A DNA stretch of 63,849 bases, taken from positions 1 through 63,849 of the forward strand of contig JAZRUI010000013.1 of the NCBI GenBank assembly GCA_045652465.1, written 5' to 3'. The notes beneath the pieces were generated by a model. That model was not told the DNA's origin, did no database searches, and worked only from the letters and a program-made list of their open reading frames with translations. The position numbers were made by a program, and so were the translations under genes. The DNA comes from SIG589 sp045652465. Its GTDB lineage: Bacteria; Bacillota; Clostridia; Oscillospirales; Acutalibacteraceae. This document shows, in pieces, positions 7,143-15,896 of this stretch (position 1 is its first letter; every line of letters begins with the position of its first letter).

Positions 7143-9773
7143 ATGGGACTTTTTCCGCGTAAAGACAAACACATTTACGGCGATTATTCCGATGATGTGA
7201 TTAAGGAAAATTTCAGCCTTTCGGATGAGGGCATTATTCCTATCGGACAGCGTAAGGACATCAACCGCGCACCCCACGCTCTTACTCCCGATGAGGTTAA
7301 GGGCAACGAGCCGATAAAGCCTACTTCCGAAATTCCGATGCATTCGGCGGGCGAATCGCTTTATAAAAAGATGATGGAAGCAAGGCGCGCCGATACCGAA
7401 GCCGCCGAAACCAAATCCGAAGAGCTTAAAAAGCAAACCGAAAGCCTGCTTCACCGCTGCTCGCAGTTTGTTTCGGATGATAAGGATTCGCCGATTTTAA
7501 CAAGCCAACCCGCCTACAAGCTCGACAGCATCGAAAGCATTATTGCCGAGGCCGAGCGAAAGGCGCAAGAGCGCGTTAAAAACCTTTATGGTAGCGCGGG
7601 CGCAAAGCAGGAAGAAAAGCCTGCTGAAGAAAAGGCGCAAGCCGAAGATATTGTTTCTTCAAAGGCTCCTGCCGAGCAGCCTGTTGAGGGACTTCGCCTC
7701 CCCGATAGCCAGCCGACCGAAGAGGCGGCGGATACCGTTGAGGTTAAGAATTACCAATTCCGTTTTGCCGATGAGGACCGTTCGGGCAACAGCGAGGATG
7801 GCGCCACCATGACATTCGCGGCGCTCACCTCTATTCCCAAGGCCGAAGAATTAGAAAACACGGTAACCTTCGAGGTTCCAAAACAACCCGAAGAAGATAA
7901 AACCCAAAGCTTCTCGCTTCCCGAAGAGGAAATGACCCAAAGCTTTTCCCTTCCCGAAGAAAACGAGGGCGGCGACACCGTTAGCTTCGATGCTGTTGGA
8001 GCCACGATGCCCATCCCCGACCTTGAAATTAAATTCGAGGAAGATTTCACACTTGAAAACATCCCCGAGGAGGCAACCGAGGAAGAGTTATACGGCGATT
8101 ATGAAACCGCCGCCGATGCTATTCCGATTGAAAAGGATTTGCGCGCAAAGCTTCGCGGAATAACGATTCGCGCAGGACTTTCCTTTGTTTTAGCGCTTTG
8201 TTCGCTTATTGCCGCAACTCCCCTTCTCGCATCTTTTGCACAATCGGATGCCAAGACATTGGCAATTGCCGCAACCGCCGTTTTGGCGCTTTGTTCGCTT
8301 TTGAACCTTGATATGTTTAAATCTTTCGCGGGCAAGTCGGGCAGCGATTTCTCGCTCACATTGAGTGTTTTAGCTTCGCTGCTTTTCGGAGGCTACTGCA
8401 TTTTAACCTCCAACTTCGCCTTCGCACAGTTAAGCTTTATTCCTACAATCGGCATTTTCTTCAGCCTGCTTGGCAAGCGCAACAACGCTAAACGCCAGCT
8501 TTTAGGTTTCTTGGAGATTGCCAACGACGAGGAAAAGCAGGCACTCACCCTTATCGATGAAAAGAATGGCTCTTATGCTATTGCTCACGATGCGGTTGAG
8601 GGCGAAGCACTTGTTGCAGCAGGAAGAAAAACCATTAATATTACCCGCTATTTAAAGAATTCGCAGTTTGATGACCCGTTCTCGAAGAAGGGCTATGCAA
8701 CTGCTTTCGCCGTTGTTTGCGCCGCTCTTATTGCCGCAATATTCGGTCTTATCAAAGAATCTTCCGCATTCGCGTTTTATCTTTTCAGCGCAACCCTCGC
8801 GCTCGGCGCGCCCTTTTCGGGCTCGCTTATCGGCAACCTGCCCCACAAAATCGCAGCCGGCAGGTTATCCGATTACGGCGCTATGCTGACAAGCTATGCC
8901 GCCGCTGAAGAAATTGAACAAACCAACGCGGTTGTGTTCGATATCAACAGTATTTTTCCGCGCGGCAGGGTTAAAATGTATGATATGAAGGTTTTAAGCC
9001 CCAACAACCTTGATGAAACCATCTTCAATGCCGCCGCAATAACCACCTCTATAAACAGTCCGCTCGGTCATGTTTTCAGAAGAATTGCGAGAACAAGCGA
9101 GGATTATGTTCTCCCCGCTTCGGATTCGGTTAAATATGAAAACCGCCTCGGAATTTCGGGTTGGGTCGGCGACCATTCGATTTTAATCGGCAACCGCACC
9201 CTAATGGAAACCCATGGCGTTTCCGTTCCCTCGGTTGAGGTTGACCGCAAAATTCTCCGCAGCGGATATTTCCCCGTTTATGTTGCTTCCGACGGTCGCC
9301 CCTGCGCGCTGATTATCGTTGGCTATGAAGCCGACCGCCACATCGAAGCCGAGCTTCGCAGGCTGACTAAAACCGGCGTTGTTCTACTTGTTAACAACTG
9401 CGACCCCAATGTTACCGAAGAAATGCTTTGCGACTATTTCGGATTACCTGATGACTTTGTTAAGATAATGCAAAGCGGCAGCGTTCGAATGTTTAAGGAG
9501 CGAACCGAATTTTCCGAGAGCATTCCCGCAAAGGCAGCCTTCGCAGGCGGCGCTGAGGGCTTGGCCGCAATCGTTACTTCCTCGATTAAGATTAAGCGCC
9601 TGACCGCTATTATGGCTGTGCTTCATATCCTGCTTTGCTTCGCAGGCGTTGCCGCCGCAATCGCATTAACGATTGGCGGAATGCTTAATCTCTTAACCCC
9701 GATTAACCTTGCGCTTTACCTTGGTGCATCACTGTTTACGGTTCTTTTAGCGCCGTTCTTCTATAGACCTTAG
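7143..9773 (+). CDS. Membrane protein resembling a catalytically dead P-type ATPase
   Basis: An 876-residue protein. Residues 1-325 are acidic, low complexity and probably disordered, with short repeats (TQSFSLPEEE). About four membrane spans follow at 340-450 and two near 530-575. The next part looks like the cytosolic half of a P-type ATPase: VFDINSIFPRG sits where VFDKTGTLT belongs (Asp near residue 600), and GISGWVGDHSILIGNRTLME near 670 matches the nucleotide-domain GxxGxVxGxxVxVGN segment. The KTGT part of the phosphorylation motif and the GDGxNDxxAL hinge are missing. Two C-terminal spans close the protein. Transport by ATP hydrolysis is unlikely; a scaffold or sensor role is inference. 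The ATG at 7143 lies 13 nt after AGGGGG, so the start is less certain. Confidence 0.7.
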   Translation: MGLFPRKDKHIYGDYSDDVIKENFSLSDEGIIPIGQRKDINRAPHALTPDEVKGNEPIKPTSEIPMHSAGESLYKKMMEARRADTEAAETKSEELKKQTESLLHRCSQFVSDDKDSPILTSQPAYKLDSIESIIAEAERKAQERVKNLYGSAGAKQEEKPAEEKAQAEDIVSSKAPAEQPVEGLRLPDSQPTEEAADTVEVKNYQFRFADEDRSGNSEDGATMTFAALTSIPKAEELENTVTFEVPKQPEEDKTQSFSLPEEEMTQSFSLPEENEGGDTVSFDAVGATMPIPDLEIKFEEDFTLENIPEEATEEELYGDYETAADAIPIEKDLRAKLRGITIRAGLSFVLALCSLIAATPLLASFAQSDAKTLAIAATAVLALCSLLNLDMFKSFAGKSGSDFSLTLSVLASLLFGGYCILTSNFAFAQLSFIPTIGIFFSLLGKRNNAKRQLLGFLEIANDEEKQALTLIDEKNGSYAIAHDAVEGEALVAAGRKTINITRYLKNSQFDDPFSKKGYATAFAVVCAALIAAIFGLIKESSAFAFYLFSATLALGAPFSGSLIGNLPHKIAAGRLSDYGAMLTSYAAAEEIEQTNAVVFDINSIFPRGRVKMYDMKVLSPNNLDETIFNAAAITTSINSPLGHVFRRIARTSEDYVLPASDSVKYENRLGISGWVGDHSILIGNRTLMETHGVSVPSVEVDRKILRSGYFPVYVASDGRPCALIIVGYEADRHIEAELRRLTKTGVVLLVNNCDPNVTEEMLCDYFGLPDDFVKIMQSGSVRMFKERTEFSESIPAKAAFAGGAEGLAAIVTSSIKIKRLTAIMAVLHILLCFAGVAAAIALTIGGMLNLLTPINLALYLGASLFTVLLAPFFYRP

Positions 9774-9789
9774 AGAGAAGGAATAACCT

Positions 9790-11706
9790 ATGAATAATGA
9801 AAAATTTTACATCACAACAGCAATAGCATACAGTTCTCAAAAGCCCCATATCGGCAACGCTTATGATATCGTTTTGGCCGATATGATTGCCCGCTATAAG
9901 AGAATGATGGGCTTTGATGTTTATTTTATGACCGGTTCGGATGAGCATGGTCAAAAGATTGAGGACTGCGCTAAAGCAAAGGGCGTTACTCCCAAGGAAT
10001 ATGTTGACGAGGTTTCGGGCATTATCAAGAATGTTTGGAACTCGCTCGACACCTCTTATGATAAGTTTATCCGCACAACCGATGACTATCACGAAAAGGC
10101 TGTTCAAAAGATTTTCAAAAAGCTTTATGAGCAGGGCGATATTTACAAGAGCGAATACTCGGGCAAATACTGCGTTCCCTGCGAATCCTTCTTCACTCCC
10201 TCCCAGTTAGTTGACGGCAAATGCCCCGACTGCGGCCGCGAGGTTATTGATGCCAAGGAGGAGGCTTATTTCCTTCGCCTTTCGAAATATCAGGATAAGC
10301 TGCTTGAGCATTTTGAGCAAAATCCCGATTTCATCGCGCCCGAATCGCGCAAGAACGAAATGATAAACAACTTCCTTAAGCCGGGACTTGCCGACCTTTG
10401 CGTTTCGCGTTCCTCCTTTAAATGGGGCGTTCCCGTTGAGTTCGATGAACGCCATGTTATCTATGTTTGGATTGATGCGCTTTCCAACTATATTACAGGC
10501 GTTGGCTATGACCCCGACGGCAGCAGCGACACCTACAAAAAATATTGGCCTGCCGATTTGCATGTTATCGGCAAGGATATCGTTAGATTCCACACCATTT
10601 ATTGGCCCATTATACTTATGGCTTTAGGCGAGCCGCTTCCCAAGAAGGTGCTTGGTCACCCCTGGCTCTTGGTTGGCGAGGATAAGATGAGCAAATCGCG
10701 CGGAAATGTTATTTATGCCGATGAGCTCGCTGCGCGCTTCGGCTCCGACGCGGTTAGATATTATCTTCTTGCCGAAATGCCCTTCGCACAGGACGGCACC
10801 ATTACCCACGAGGCATTTATCTCCCGCTTTAACACCGACCTCGCCAACACACTCGGCAACCTCGTTAACCGCACCGTTGCTATGACCAACAAGTATTTTG
10901 ACGGCACCGTTAGCAAGGCTCCTGTTTCGGGCGAGTTTGATGAGGCTCTCTTCGCAACCGCTAAAGAAACGGTTGAAGAATACCTGAAGCTTATGGACAG
11001 CTACAGAAATGCCGATGCAGTTGAAGCGGTTATGGATTTTGCCCGCCGTTGCAACAAATATATTGATGAAACTATGCCTTGGGCGCTTGCAAAGAACGAG
11101 GAAGACAAACCCCGCCTTAACACCGTTCTTTATAACCTTCTTGACTGCATTCGCCTGCTTTCCAACCTGCTCAGCCCCATTATGCCCCAGTGTTGCGAGG
11201 CTATAAAGGCGCAGCTTAACTGCAGCGACCCCAGCCTTGAAACCCGCGTTGCCGATTCCTTCTCGGTTGGCGCCGCAACTCCCCTTTTCGCCCGTTTGGA
11301 TGCCCAAAAGGTGCTCGAGGAGTTAGCCAAGGAGATGGAAGAAAAGAAGGCAAAGGCTGAAGCCGCAAATGTTGTTACCCTTCCCCAAATCTCGATTGAA
11401 GATTTCGCAAAGGTTGAACTGACAACCGCAAAGATAACTGCCTGCGAGCCCATCAAAAAGGCTAAAAAGCTCTTGAAATTAACCCTTGATGACGGTTCGG
11501 GAAAACCCAGGACCGTTGCTTCGGGAATTGCGCTTTATTATAAGCCTGAAGACCTTATCGGCCACACAGTTATTGTTGTTTCCAACCTTAAGCCTGCAGT
11601 TCTTTGCGGCGTTGAAAGCAACGGTATGATTCTCGCTGCCGATGCAGGAGATGATGTTAAGGTTATTTTCGCCGATGACATCGGACCCGGTGCAAAGGTG
11701 CGCTAA
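9790..11706 (+). CDS. metG: Methionyl-tRNA synthetase
   Basis: A 638-residue class I synthetase. The HIGN signature is in SSQKPHIGNAYD near residue 20, a zinc knuckle CVPCES/CPDCGR follows near 126-146, and KMSKS is at about residues 299-303. The C-terminal 110 residues (ISIEDFAKVELTTAKITACEP onward) are the EMAP-II/Arc1p-type tRNA-binding domain that also mediates dimerization. GAGAAGGA precedes the ATG. The stop overlaps the tatD start by one base, a common metG-tatD arrangement in Firmicutes. Confidence 0.97.
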   Translation: MNNEKFYITTAIAYSSQKPHIGNAYDIVLADMIARYKRMMGFDVYFMTGSDEHGQKIEDCAKAKGVTPKEYVDEVSGIIKNVWNSLDTSYDKFIRTTDDYHEKAVQKIFKKLYEQGDIYKSEYSGKYCVPCESFFTPSQLVDGKCPDCGREVIDAKEEAYFLRLSKYQDKLLEHFEQNPDFIAPESRKNEMINNFLKPGLADLCVSRSSFKWGVPVEFDERHVIYVWIDALSNYITGVGYDPDGSSDTYKKYWPADLHVIGKDIVRFHTIYWPIILMALGEPLPKKVLGHPWLLVGEDKMSKSRGNVIYADELAARFGSDAVRYYLLAEMPFAQDGTITHEAFISRFNTDLANTLGNLVNRTVAMTNKYFDGTVSKAPVSGEFDEALFATAKETVEEYLKLMDSYRNADAVEAVMDFARRCNKYIDETMPWALAKNEEDKPRLNTVLYNLLDCIRLLSNLLSPIMPQCCEAIKAQLNCSDPSLETRVADSFSVGAATPLFARLDAQKVLEELAKEMEEKKAKAEAANVVTLPQISIEDFAKVELTTAKITACEPIKKAKKLLKLTLDDGSGKPRTVASGIALYYKPEDLIGHTVIVVSNLKPAVLCGVESNGMILAADAGDDVKVIFADDIGPGAKVR

Positions 11707-12497
11707 TGGATATTATCGAGGTTTTAAATCCCGCGGAAAAAGGGCTGATTATCGACACCCACGCGCATTATGATGATGAGCGTTTCGATAGCTTTCGTGA
11801 TGAGCTTTTGGGACGACTTGGCGATATGGGAGTCGGCGCGGTTATAAACTGCGCGGTTGACACCGAATCGGCCGAGCGCATACTGGCAATCAGGGAGCGT
11901 TTCCCCTTTTGCTACTGTGCGGTTGGATTTCATCCCGAAAATATGCCCGACTGCGAGCCGAATCTCCAAGACCTTCGCATTTTAGCAAAAAAGGACGGCG
12001 TTGTTGCTATTGGAGAAATCGGACTCGACTACTATTGGGACAAGAGCCGCGTTGAACTTCAAAAACGCTGGTTTGAGGCGCAGCTCAATCTCGCAAACGA
12101 ACTCGATTTGCCCGTTATTATCCACGACCGCGAGGCGCACGGAGATACACTTGAAATTTTGAAAAAATTCAAGCCGAAAGGCGTTTTGCATTGCTATTCG
12201 GGCAGCGTTGAGACCGCAAGAGAAATCCTCGCTCTCGGCATGTATATCGGCGTTGGCGGCGTTGCGACCTTTAAAAACGCAAAGGTTTTGATTGAGGTTA
12301 TAAAAGAAACACCGCTCGAGCGAATCCTGCTCGAAACCGATGCTCCTTATCTTGCCCCCGAGCCATATCGCGGCAAATGCTGCCACTCGGGCATGATAAT
12401 CAGGGTTGCGGAAAAAATTTCCGAAATTAAAAATTGCAGCGTTAATGAGGTTTTAACAACCACCAAAAACAACGCTCATACATTATTTGGTTTTTAG
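11706..12497 (+). CDS. tatD: TatD-family metal-dependent hydrolase/DNase
   Basis: A 263-residue TIM-barrel hydrolase. Metal ligands are in IDTHAHYDDERFD, GEIGLDYYWD, PVIIHDREAHGDT, LHCYSGSVETA and LLETDAPYLAPEPYRG. Members are 3'-5' exonucleases or deoxyribonucleases. The ATG shares its A with the metG stop (TAATG), so translation is coupled. Length is typical. Confidence 0.93.
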   Translation: MDIIEVLNPAEKGLIIDTHAHYDDERFDSFRDELLGRLGDMGVGAVINCAVDTESAERILAIRERFPFCYCAVGFHPENMPDCEPNLQDLRILAKKDGVVAIGEIGLDYYWDKSRVELQKRWFEAQLNLANELDLPVIIHDREAHGDTLEILKKFKPKGVLHCYSGSVETAREILALGMYIGVGGVATFKNAKVLIEVIKETPLERILLETDAPYLAPEPYRGKCCHSGMIIRVAEKISEIKNCSVNEVLTTTKNNAHTLFGF

Positions 12498-12502
12498 AAT
12501 AT

Positions 12503-12550
12503 TACCCCGCTTTTTTGCAAACAATAATTGTGAAAGCGGGGTGATTTTTT
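12503..12550 (+). terminator. Long hairpin after tatD, next to the Asn/Gln peptide start
   Basis: ACCCCGCTTT and AAAGCGGGGT form a 10-bp stem around a 20-nt loop, followed by GATTTTTT. It can terminate the tatD transcript. The right arm also contains GGGGTG, the only ribosome-binding-like site for the small gene at 12551, so it may instead or also control that gene. Confidence 0.6.
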
Positions 12551-12727
12551 ATGCAGAACAATAATCAGAACAACAATCAAAACAAAAACCAGAACCAGAA
12601 CCAGAACAAGAACCAAAACAACAACCAGAATAAAAACAATAACCAGAATCAGAACAAGAATAACCAGAACAATAATCAGAGCAATAGCCAGCAGAAGAAG
12701 CAGGAAGAATATCGCTATGATGACTAA
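12551..12727 (+). CDS. Small Asn/Gln-rich peptide (58 aa)
   Basis: The frame encodes a 58-residue peptide. The first 45 residues are almost only Asn, Gln and Lys in an imperfect (N/K)NQN pattern, followed by a charged tail, KKQEEYRYDD. GGGGTG lies 8-10 nt before the ATG. The DNA is a degenerate AACCAGAAC minisatellite, so expression is not proven. Mixed use of AAC/AAT and AAA/AAG while keeping residues Asn/Gln/Lys argues for selection on the peptide. Prion-like or spore-coat-like roles are only guesses. Confidence 0.5.
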   Translation: MQNNNQNNNQNKNQNQNQNKNQNNNQNKNNNQNQNKNNQNNNQSNSQQKKQEEYRYDD

Positions 12728-12756
12728 CCTTTAATCTTTTTGCGCTATATTGACCT

Positions 12757-12797
12757 AAAATATGGGAAGCGGGATGCTCCGTTTCCCATATTTTATT
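12757..12797 (+). terminator. Terminator after the Asn/Gln peptide
   Basis: AAAATATGGGAA and TTTCCCATATTTT form an 11-bp stem that ends in a T-rich tail. Confidence 0.75.
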
Positions 12798-12805
12798 TAA
12801 ATAGT

Positions 12806-12834
12806 TTGACAAATCTATGTAATGTGTATATAAT
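12806..12834 (+). promoter_or_regulatory. murA promoter, perfect consensus
   Basis: TTGACA (12806-12811), 17 bp, TATAAT (12829-12834): an exact sigma-A promoter 70 bp before the murA start. Confidence 0.85.
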
Positions 12835-12903
12835 GTATATATATTGATGGATTTTTCATTGGCTATACTACATTTATATGTAAATGCTTGGAGTGTGCCT
12901 TCT

Positions 12904-14190
12904 TTGGATAAATATATAATTACAGGCGGAAACCGCCTTTGCGGTTCGGTTAAAATCAGCGGTGCAAAAAATGCTGCAGTAGCAATACTGCCGGCGGTTT
13001 TGTTATCCGATGATGTTTGCCGCATCGAGAATTTACCTAATATTTCCGATGTATTTGCTATCATCCGTATCCTGCGCGAGCTGGGTGCGGATGTTCGTAT
13101 GATTAACAAAAACACGGTTGAAATCAACCCTGCACATATCAATTCCTATATCCTCCCCTATGAGATGACCAAGCGTATGCGCGCTTCGAGTTATTTCATC
13201 GGTGCGATGCTTGGCAGGTTCAAGCGCGCGAGGGTTGCCCCTCCCGGAGGTTGCGACTTTGGCGTTCGCCCCATCGACCTTCATATTAAAGGCTTTGAGG
13301 CATTGGGCGCGCAGGTTACCATGGAAAACGGAATGGTTGATGCCCGCGCTATGCGACTCATCGGTCACCCCGTTTATCTTGATAAGGTTTCGGTTGGCGC
13401 AACGGTTAACATTATGCTCGCCGCTGTTAAAGCGCGCGGTCTTACCGTTATTGAAAACGCCGCTCGCGAACCCCATATCGTTGACCTTGCCAACTTCTTA
13501 AACTCGATGGGCGCCGATATTATGGGTGCCGGAACCAGCGTTATTAAGATTCGCGGCGTTGAGCGCCTCGGCGGCACAACCTACAGCATCATCCCCGACC
13601 AAATCGAAGCGGGAACATATATGGCAGCGGTTACTGCAACGGGTGGCGACCTTTTGATTGATAACATCACACCCAAGCATCTCGAATCCATTTCCGCCAA
13701 GCTTATCGAAATGGGCGCGGTTATTGAAGAGTTTGATGAATCGCTTAGAATCAAGATGGACAAGCGTCCCAAAAAATGCAACATCACAACCCTTCCCCAT
13801 CCCGGCTTCCCAACCGATATGCAGCCGCAAATCACAACCGTTCTCTCGATTGCCGATGGTACAAGCATTGTTGCCGAAGGCGTTTGGGATAACCGTTTTA
13901 GATATGTTGAGCAGTTATCGCTTATGAACGCGACCATTAAGGTTGACGGTAAGGTTGCCGTTGTTGAGGGCGTTGAGAGCCTAAAAAGCGCTCCCGTTTT
14001 CGCTAACGACCTTCGCGCAGGCGCTGCAATGGTTATTGCGGGACTTATCGCAAACGGAACAACCGAAATTGAGAACATCGAGCTTATCGACCGCGGTTAT
14101 GAGGATTTAGTTGAAAAGTTAACCGGTGTCGGAGCCGATATTAAGAGGGTTACATTTTCTGAACCCTCCGCCATTAAACAAGCATTATAA
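12904..14190 (+). CDS. murA: UDP-N-acetylglucosamine 1-carboxyvinyltransferase
   Basis: A 428-residue enzyme for the first committed step of peptidoglycan synthesis, transferring enolpyruvate to UDP-GlcNAc. SGAKNAAV holds the substrate-binding Lys-Asn pair. The loop PPGGCDFGVRPID carries the catalytic, fosfomycin-reactive Cys at about residue 117. The start is TTG at 12904, preceded by TTGGAG 10 nt upstream; this gives the usual xDKYIITGG N-terminus, whereas an upstream ATG would add an unrelated 20 residues. It has its own promoter and terminator. Confidence 0.93.
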   Translation: MDKYIITGGNRLCGSVKISGAKNAAVAILPAVLLSDDVCRIENLPNISDVFAIIRILRELGADVRMINKNTVEINPAHINSYILPYEMTKRMRASSYFIGAMLGRFKRARVAPPGGCDFGVRPIDLHIKGFEALGAQVTMENGMVDARAMRLIGHPVYLDKVSVGATVNIMLAAVKARGLTVIENAAREPHIVDLANFLNSMGADIMGAGTSVIKIRGVERLGGTTYSIIPDQIEAGTYMAAVTATGGDLLIDNITPKHLESISAKLIEMGAVIEEFDESLRIKMDKRPKKCNITTLPHPGFPTDMQPQITTVLSIADGTSIVAEGVWDNRFRYVEQLSLMNATIKVDGKVAVVEGVESLKSAPVFANDLRAGAAMVIAGLIANGTTEIENIELIDRGYEDLVEKLTGVGADIKRVTFSEPSAIKQAL

Positions 14191-14195
14191 AAAAG

Positions 14196-14228
14196 TAGAG
14201 GAATACCTGAAAGTATTCCTCTTTTTTA
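14196..14228 (+). terminator. murA terminator
   Basis: GAGGAATAC-ctgaaa-GTATTCCTC followed by TTTTTTA. It lies just before the walJ ribosome binding site, so walJ transcription may depend on readthrough. Confidence 0.85.
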
Positions 14229-14248
14229 TCAAAGAAAGGAGGAGCTAT

Positions 14249-15037
14249 ATGTCGCGCTTTTGCCCGCTTTACAGTTCGAGCGACGGAAACTGTATATATA
14301 TAGGTAATGAAGATGCCGCGATTTTAATCGACGTTGGCATTTCTTATAAAGCCTTATCGGCGGCGCTTGAGGCTCGCGACATTAACCCTGCCTCCATTAA
14401 GGCTATCGCGGTAACCCATGGACACAGCGACCACACAAGCGGTCTTAAAGCCACCCTTAACAAGCTGCGAGTTCCCGTTATCGCAACTGCCGACACGCTG
14501 AAATATTTAGAAGAGCATTCCATGCTCCCCGGCAATGCAGAAAAGTTAGTTGCCAATTCGGATATAGCGGTTGGGGATATCAAGATTTCCCGTTTTTGCA
14601 CGAGTCACGACTGCTGCGGTTCCTGCGGCTACAAGGTCTATCTCCCTGACGGGAGGGTTTTGGCGGTTTGCACCGACCTTGGCTACATAAGCGATGAGAT
14701 AAAAGAAATGCTCCTCGGCTGCGACCTTGTTATGATAGAGTCCAACCACGATGTTAATATGCTTAAGAAGAATCCCAACTATCCTCCTCCGCTAAAGGAG
14801 CGCATCTTAAGCGACTGCGGTCACCTATCGAACGGTCAATGCGCATCGTTTTTGCCGCATCTCGTTAAAAGCGGAACAACGCGAATCATTCTCGCCCATT
14901 TAAGCGAGCATAACAACACGCCGCCTATCGCAATTTCTTCGGCAAGAGCGGCGTTGACCGAGGCGGGTCTTCGCGAAGAACTCGACTATATATTATATGT
15001 AGCGCCAAAAAAAGGCGGAAAGATGTTTATATTATGA
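14249..15037 (+). CDS. walJ: Metallo-beta-lactamase-fold hydrolase, WalJ/YycJ family
   Basis: A 262-residue MBL-fold protein. The metal motif THGHSDHTSG and later His/Asp residues (HDCCGSCGY, CTDLG, LAHLSEHNN) fit the YycJ/WalJ group of 5'-exonuclease-like hydrolases linked to cell-division and DNA-stress functions. The ATG at 14249 follows AAAGGAGGAGC. No WalRK two-component genes are nearby. It overlaps rlmH by four bases, an arrangement often seen for walJ-rlmH. Confidence 0.85.
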   Translation: MSRFCPLYSSSDGNCIYIGNEDAAILIDVGISYKALSAALEARDINPASIKAIAVTHGHSDHTSGLKATLNKLRVPVIATADTLKYLEEHSMLPGNAEKLVANSDIAVGDIKISRFCTSHDCCGSCGYKVYLPDGRVLAVCTDLGYISDEIKEMLLGCDLVMIESNHDVNMLKKNPNYPPPLKERILSDCGHLSNGQCASFLPHLVKSGTTRIILAHLSEHNNTPPIAISSARAALTEAGLREELDYILYVAPKKGGKMFIL

Positions 15038-15516
15038 TTAAGGTTACGATTATTGCAGTCGGCAAGCTAAAGGAAAAATATTTCCTAGATGCTTCGCGAG
15101 AATATGAAAAGCGGCTCTCGAGATTTTGCAAGCTTAACATTATTGAAGTTGAGCCCGAAAAACTAAACGATAATCCGAGCGATGCCCAAATTGAGGCAGC
15201 CTGCATCGCGGAGGGAAAAAGAATTCTCCAAAAGATTCCCGCGGATGCTTTTGTTTCGGCGCTTTGCATCGAGGGCAAGCTTATCGACAGCGAAACCCTT
15301 GCCAAAAGAATCGACGAGGGCGCTGCCGTCGGCGCGGGTCACCGTATATATATAATAGGTGGCTCCTACGGTTTGTCGGATGAGGTTAAAGCGAGGGCGC
15401 AGGAAAGAATGTCGATGTCGCCCATGACCTTCCCGCATAAGCTGGCGAGAATTATGCTTCTTGAGCAGGTTTATCGCGCCTTTATGATACTCGGCGGAGG
15501 CACTTATCACAAATAA
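15034..15516 (+). CDS. rlmH: 23S rRNA (pseudouridine1915-N3)-methyltransferase
   Basis: A 160-residue SPOUT methyltransferase with the family start IIAVGKLKEKYF, the SAM-binding IYIIGGSYGLSD and the conserved C-terminus MSMSPMTFPHKLARIMLLEQVYRAFMI. It modifies helix 69 of 23S rRNA in assembled 70S ribosomes. It overlaps walJ by ATGA. Length is standard. Confidence 0.95.
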   Translation: MIKVTIIAVGKLKEKYFLDASREYEKRLSRFCKLNIIEVEPEKLNDNPSDAQIEAACIAEGKRILQKIPADAFVSALCIEGKLIDSETLAKRIDEGAAVGAGHRIYIIGGSYGLSDEVKARAQERMSMSPMTFPHKLARIMLLEQVYRAFMILGGGTYHK

Positions 15517-15526
15517 TAAAAAATAC

Positions 15527-15555
15527 TTGACTCTTGACAGAGAATGTGTTATCAT
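15527..15555 (+). promoter_or_regulatory. Promoter of the rpmG-secE-nusG operon
   Basis: TTGACT (15527-15532), 17 bp, TATCAT (15550-15555). It begins about 10 bp after rlmH. Confidence 0.7.
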
Positions 15556-15734
15556 AACGATACCTCTGCAAGGGTCTTTTTTTTTGCATAAGATTCCTTT
15601 TCATTGTTTTGTGCAGGTACGGTGCTTCTCACCCGTTTCGGGGCGGTACCGCGCAAGACTGATTGAGGGAGGCTCAAATTTACTTTCGGGATTCCGAAAG
15701 CAGAAAATATTTCCGTAAAACGGGAGGTGCCGTC
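15556..15734 (+). promoter_or_regulatory. Structured leader upstream of rpmG
   Basis: A 180-nt untranslated leader. A two-level hairpin pairs GTGCaGGTAC (15611-15620) with GGTACCGCGC (15645-15654) around an inner CCCG-ttt-CGGG stem. A second hairpin, CTTTCGG-gat-tCCGAAAG, is near 15682-15700, and a T9 run is near 15580. Such a long leader on a translation/secretion operon suggests attenuation or autogenous control; I do not recognise a named family. Confidence 0.5.
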
Positions 15735-15884
15735 ATGAGAGTTAAAATCACTTTAGCTTGCACTGAATGCAAACAGCGCAACTACAACACAATGAAAAAC
15801 AAGAAGAACGATCCTGATAGACTTGAAATGAACAAGTATTGCAGGTTCTGCAAGAAGCACACCGTCCATAAGGAAACAAAGTAG
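15735..15884 (+). CDS. rpmG: 50S ribosomal protein L33, zinc-binding type
   Basis: A 49-residue protein, MRVKITLACTEC onward, with CTEC and CRFC zinc knuckles and the conserved HTVHKETK end. It is the zinc-containing L33 form. It starts at the ATG after CGGGAGGTGC. It leads the rpmG-secE-nusG operon, a conserved order in Firmicutes. Confidence 0.97.
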   Translation: MRVKITLACTECKQRNYNTMKNKKNDPDRLEMNKYCRFCKKHTVHKETK

Positions 15885-15896
15885 GAGGATGGCAGA

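Noticed and set aside
12549..13142. Cys/Tyr/Ser-rich open frame on the minus strand
   Set aside because: It is the complement of the Asn/Gln tract and of murA; no start signals.
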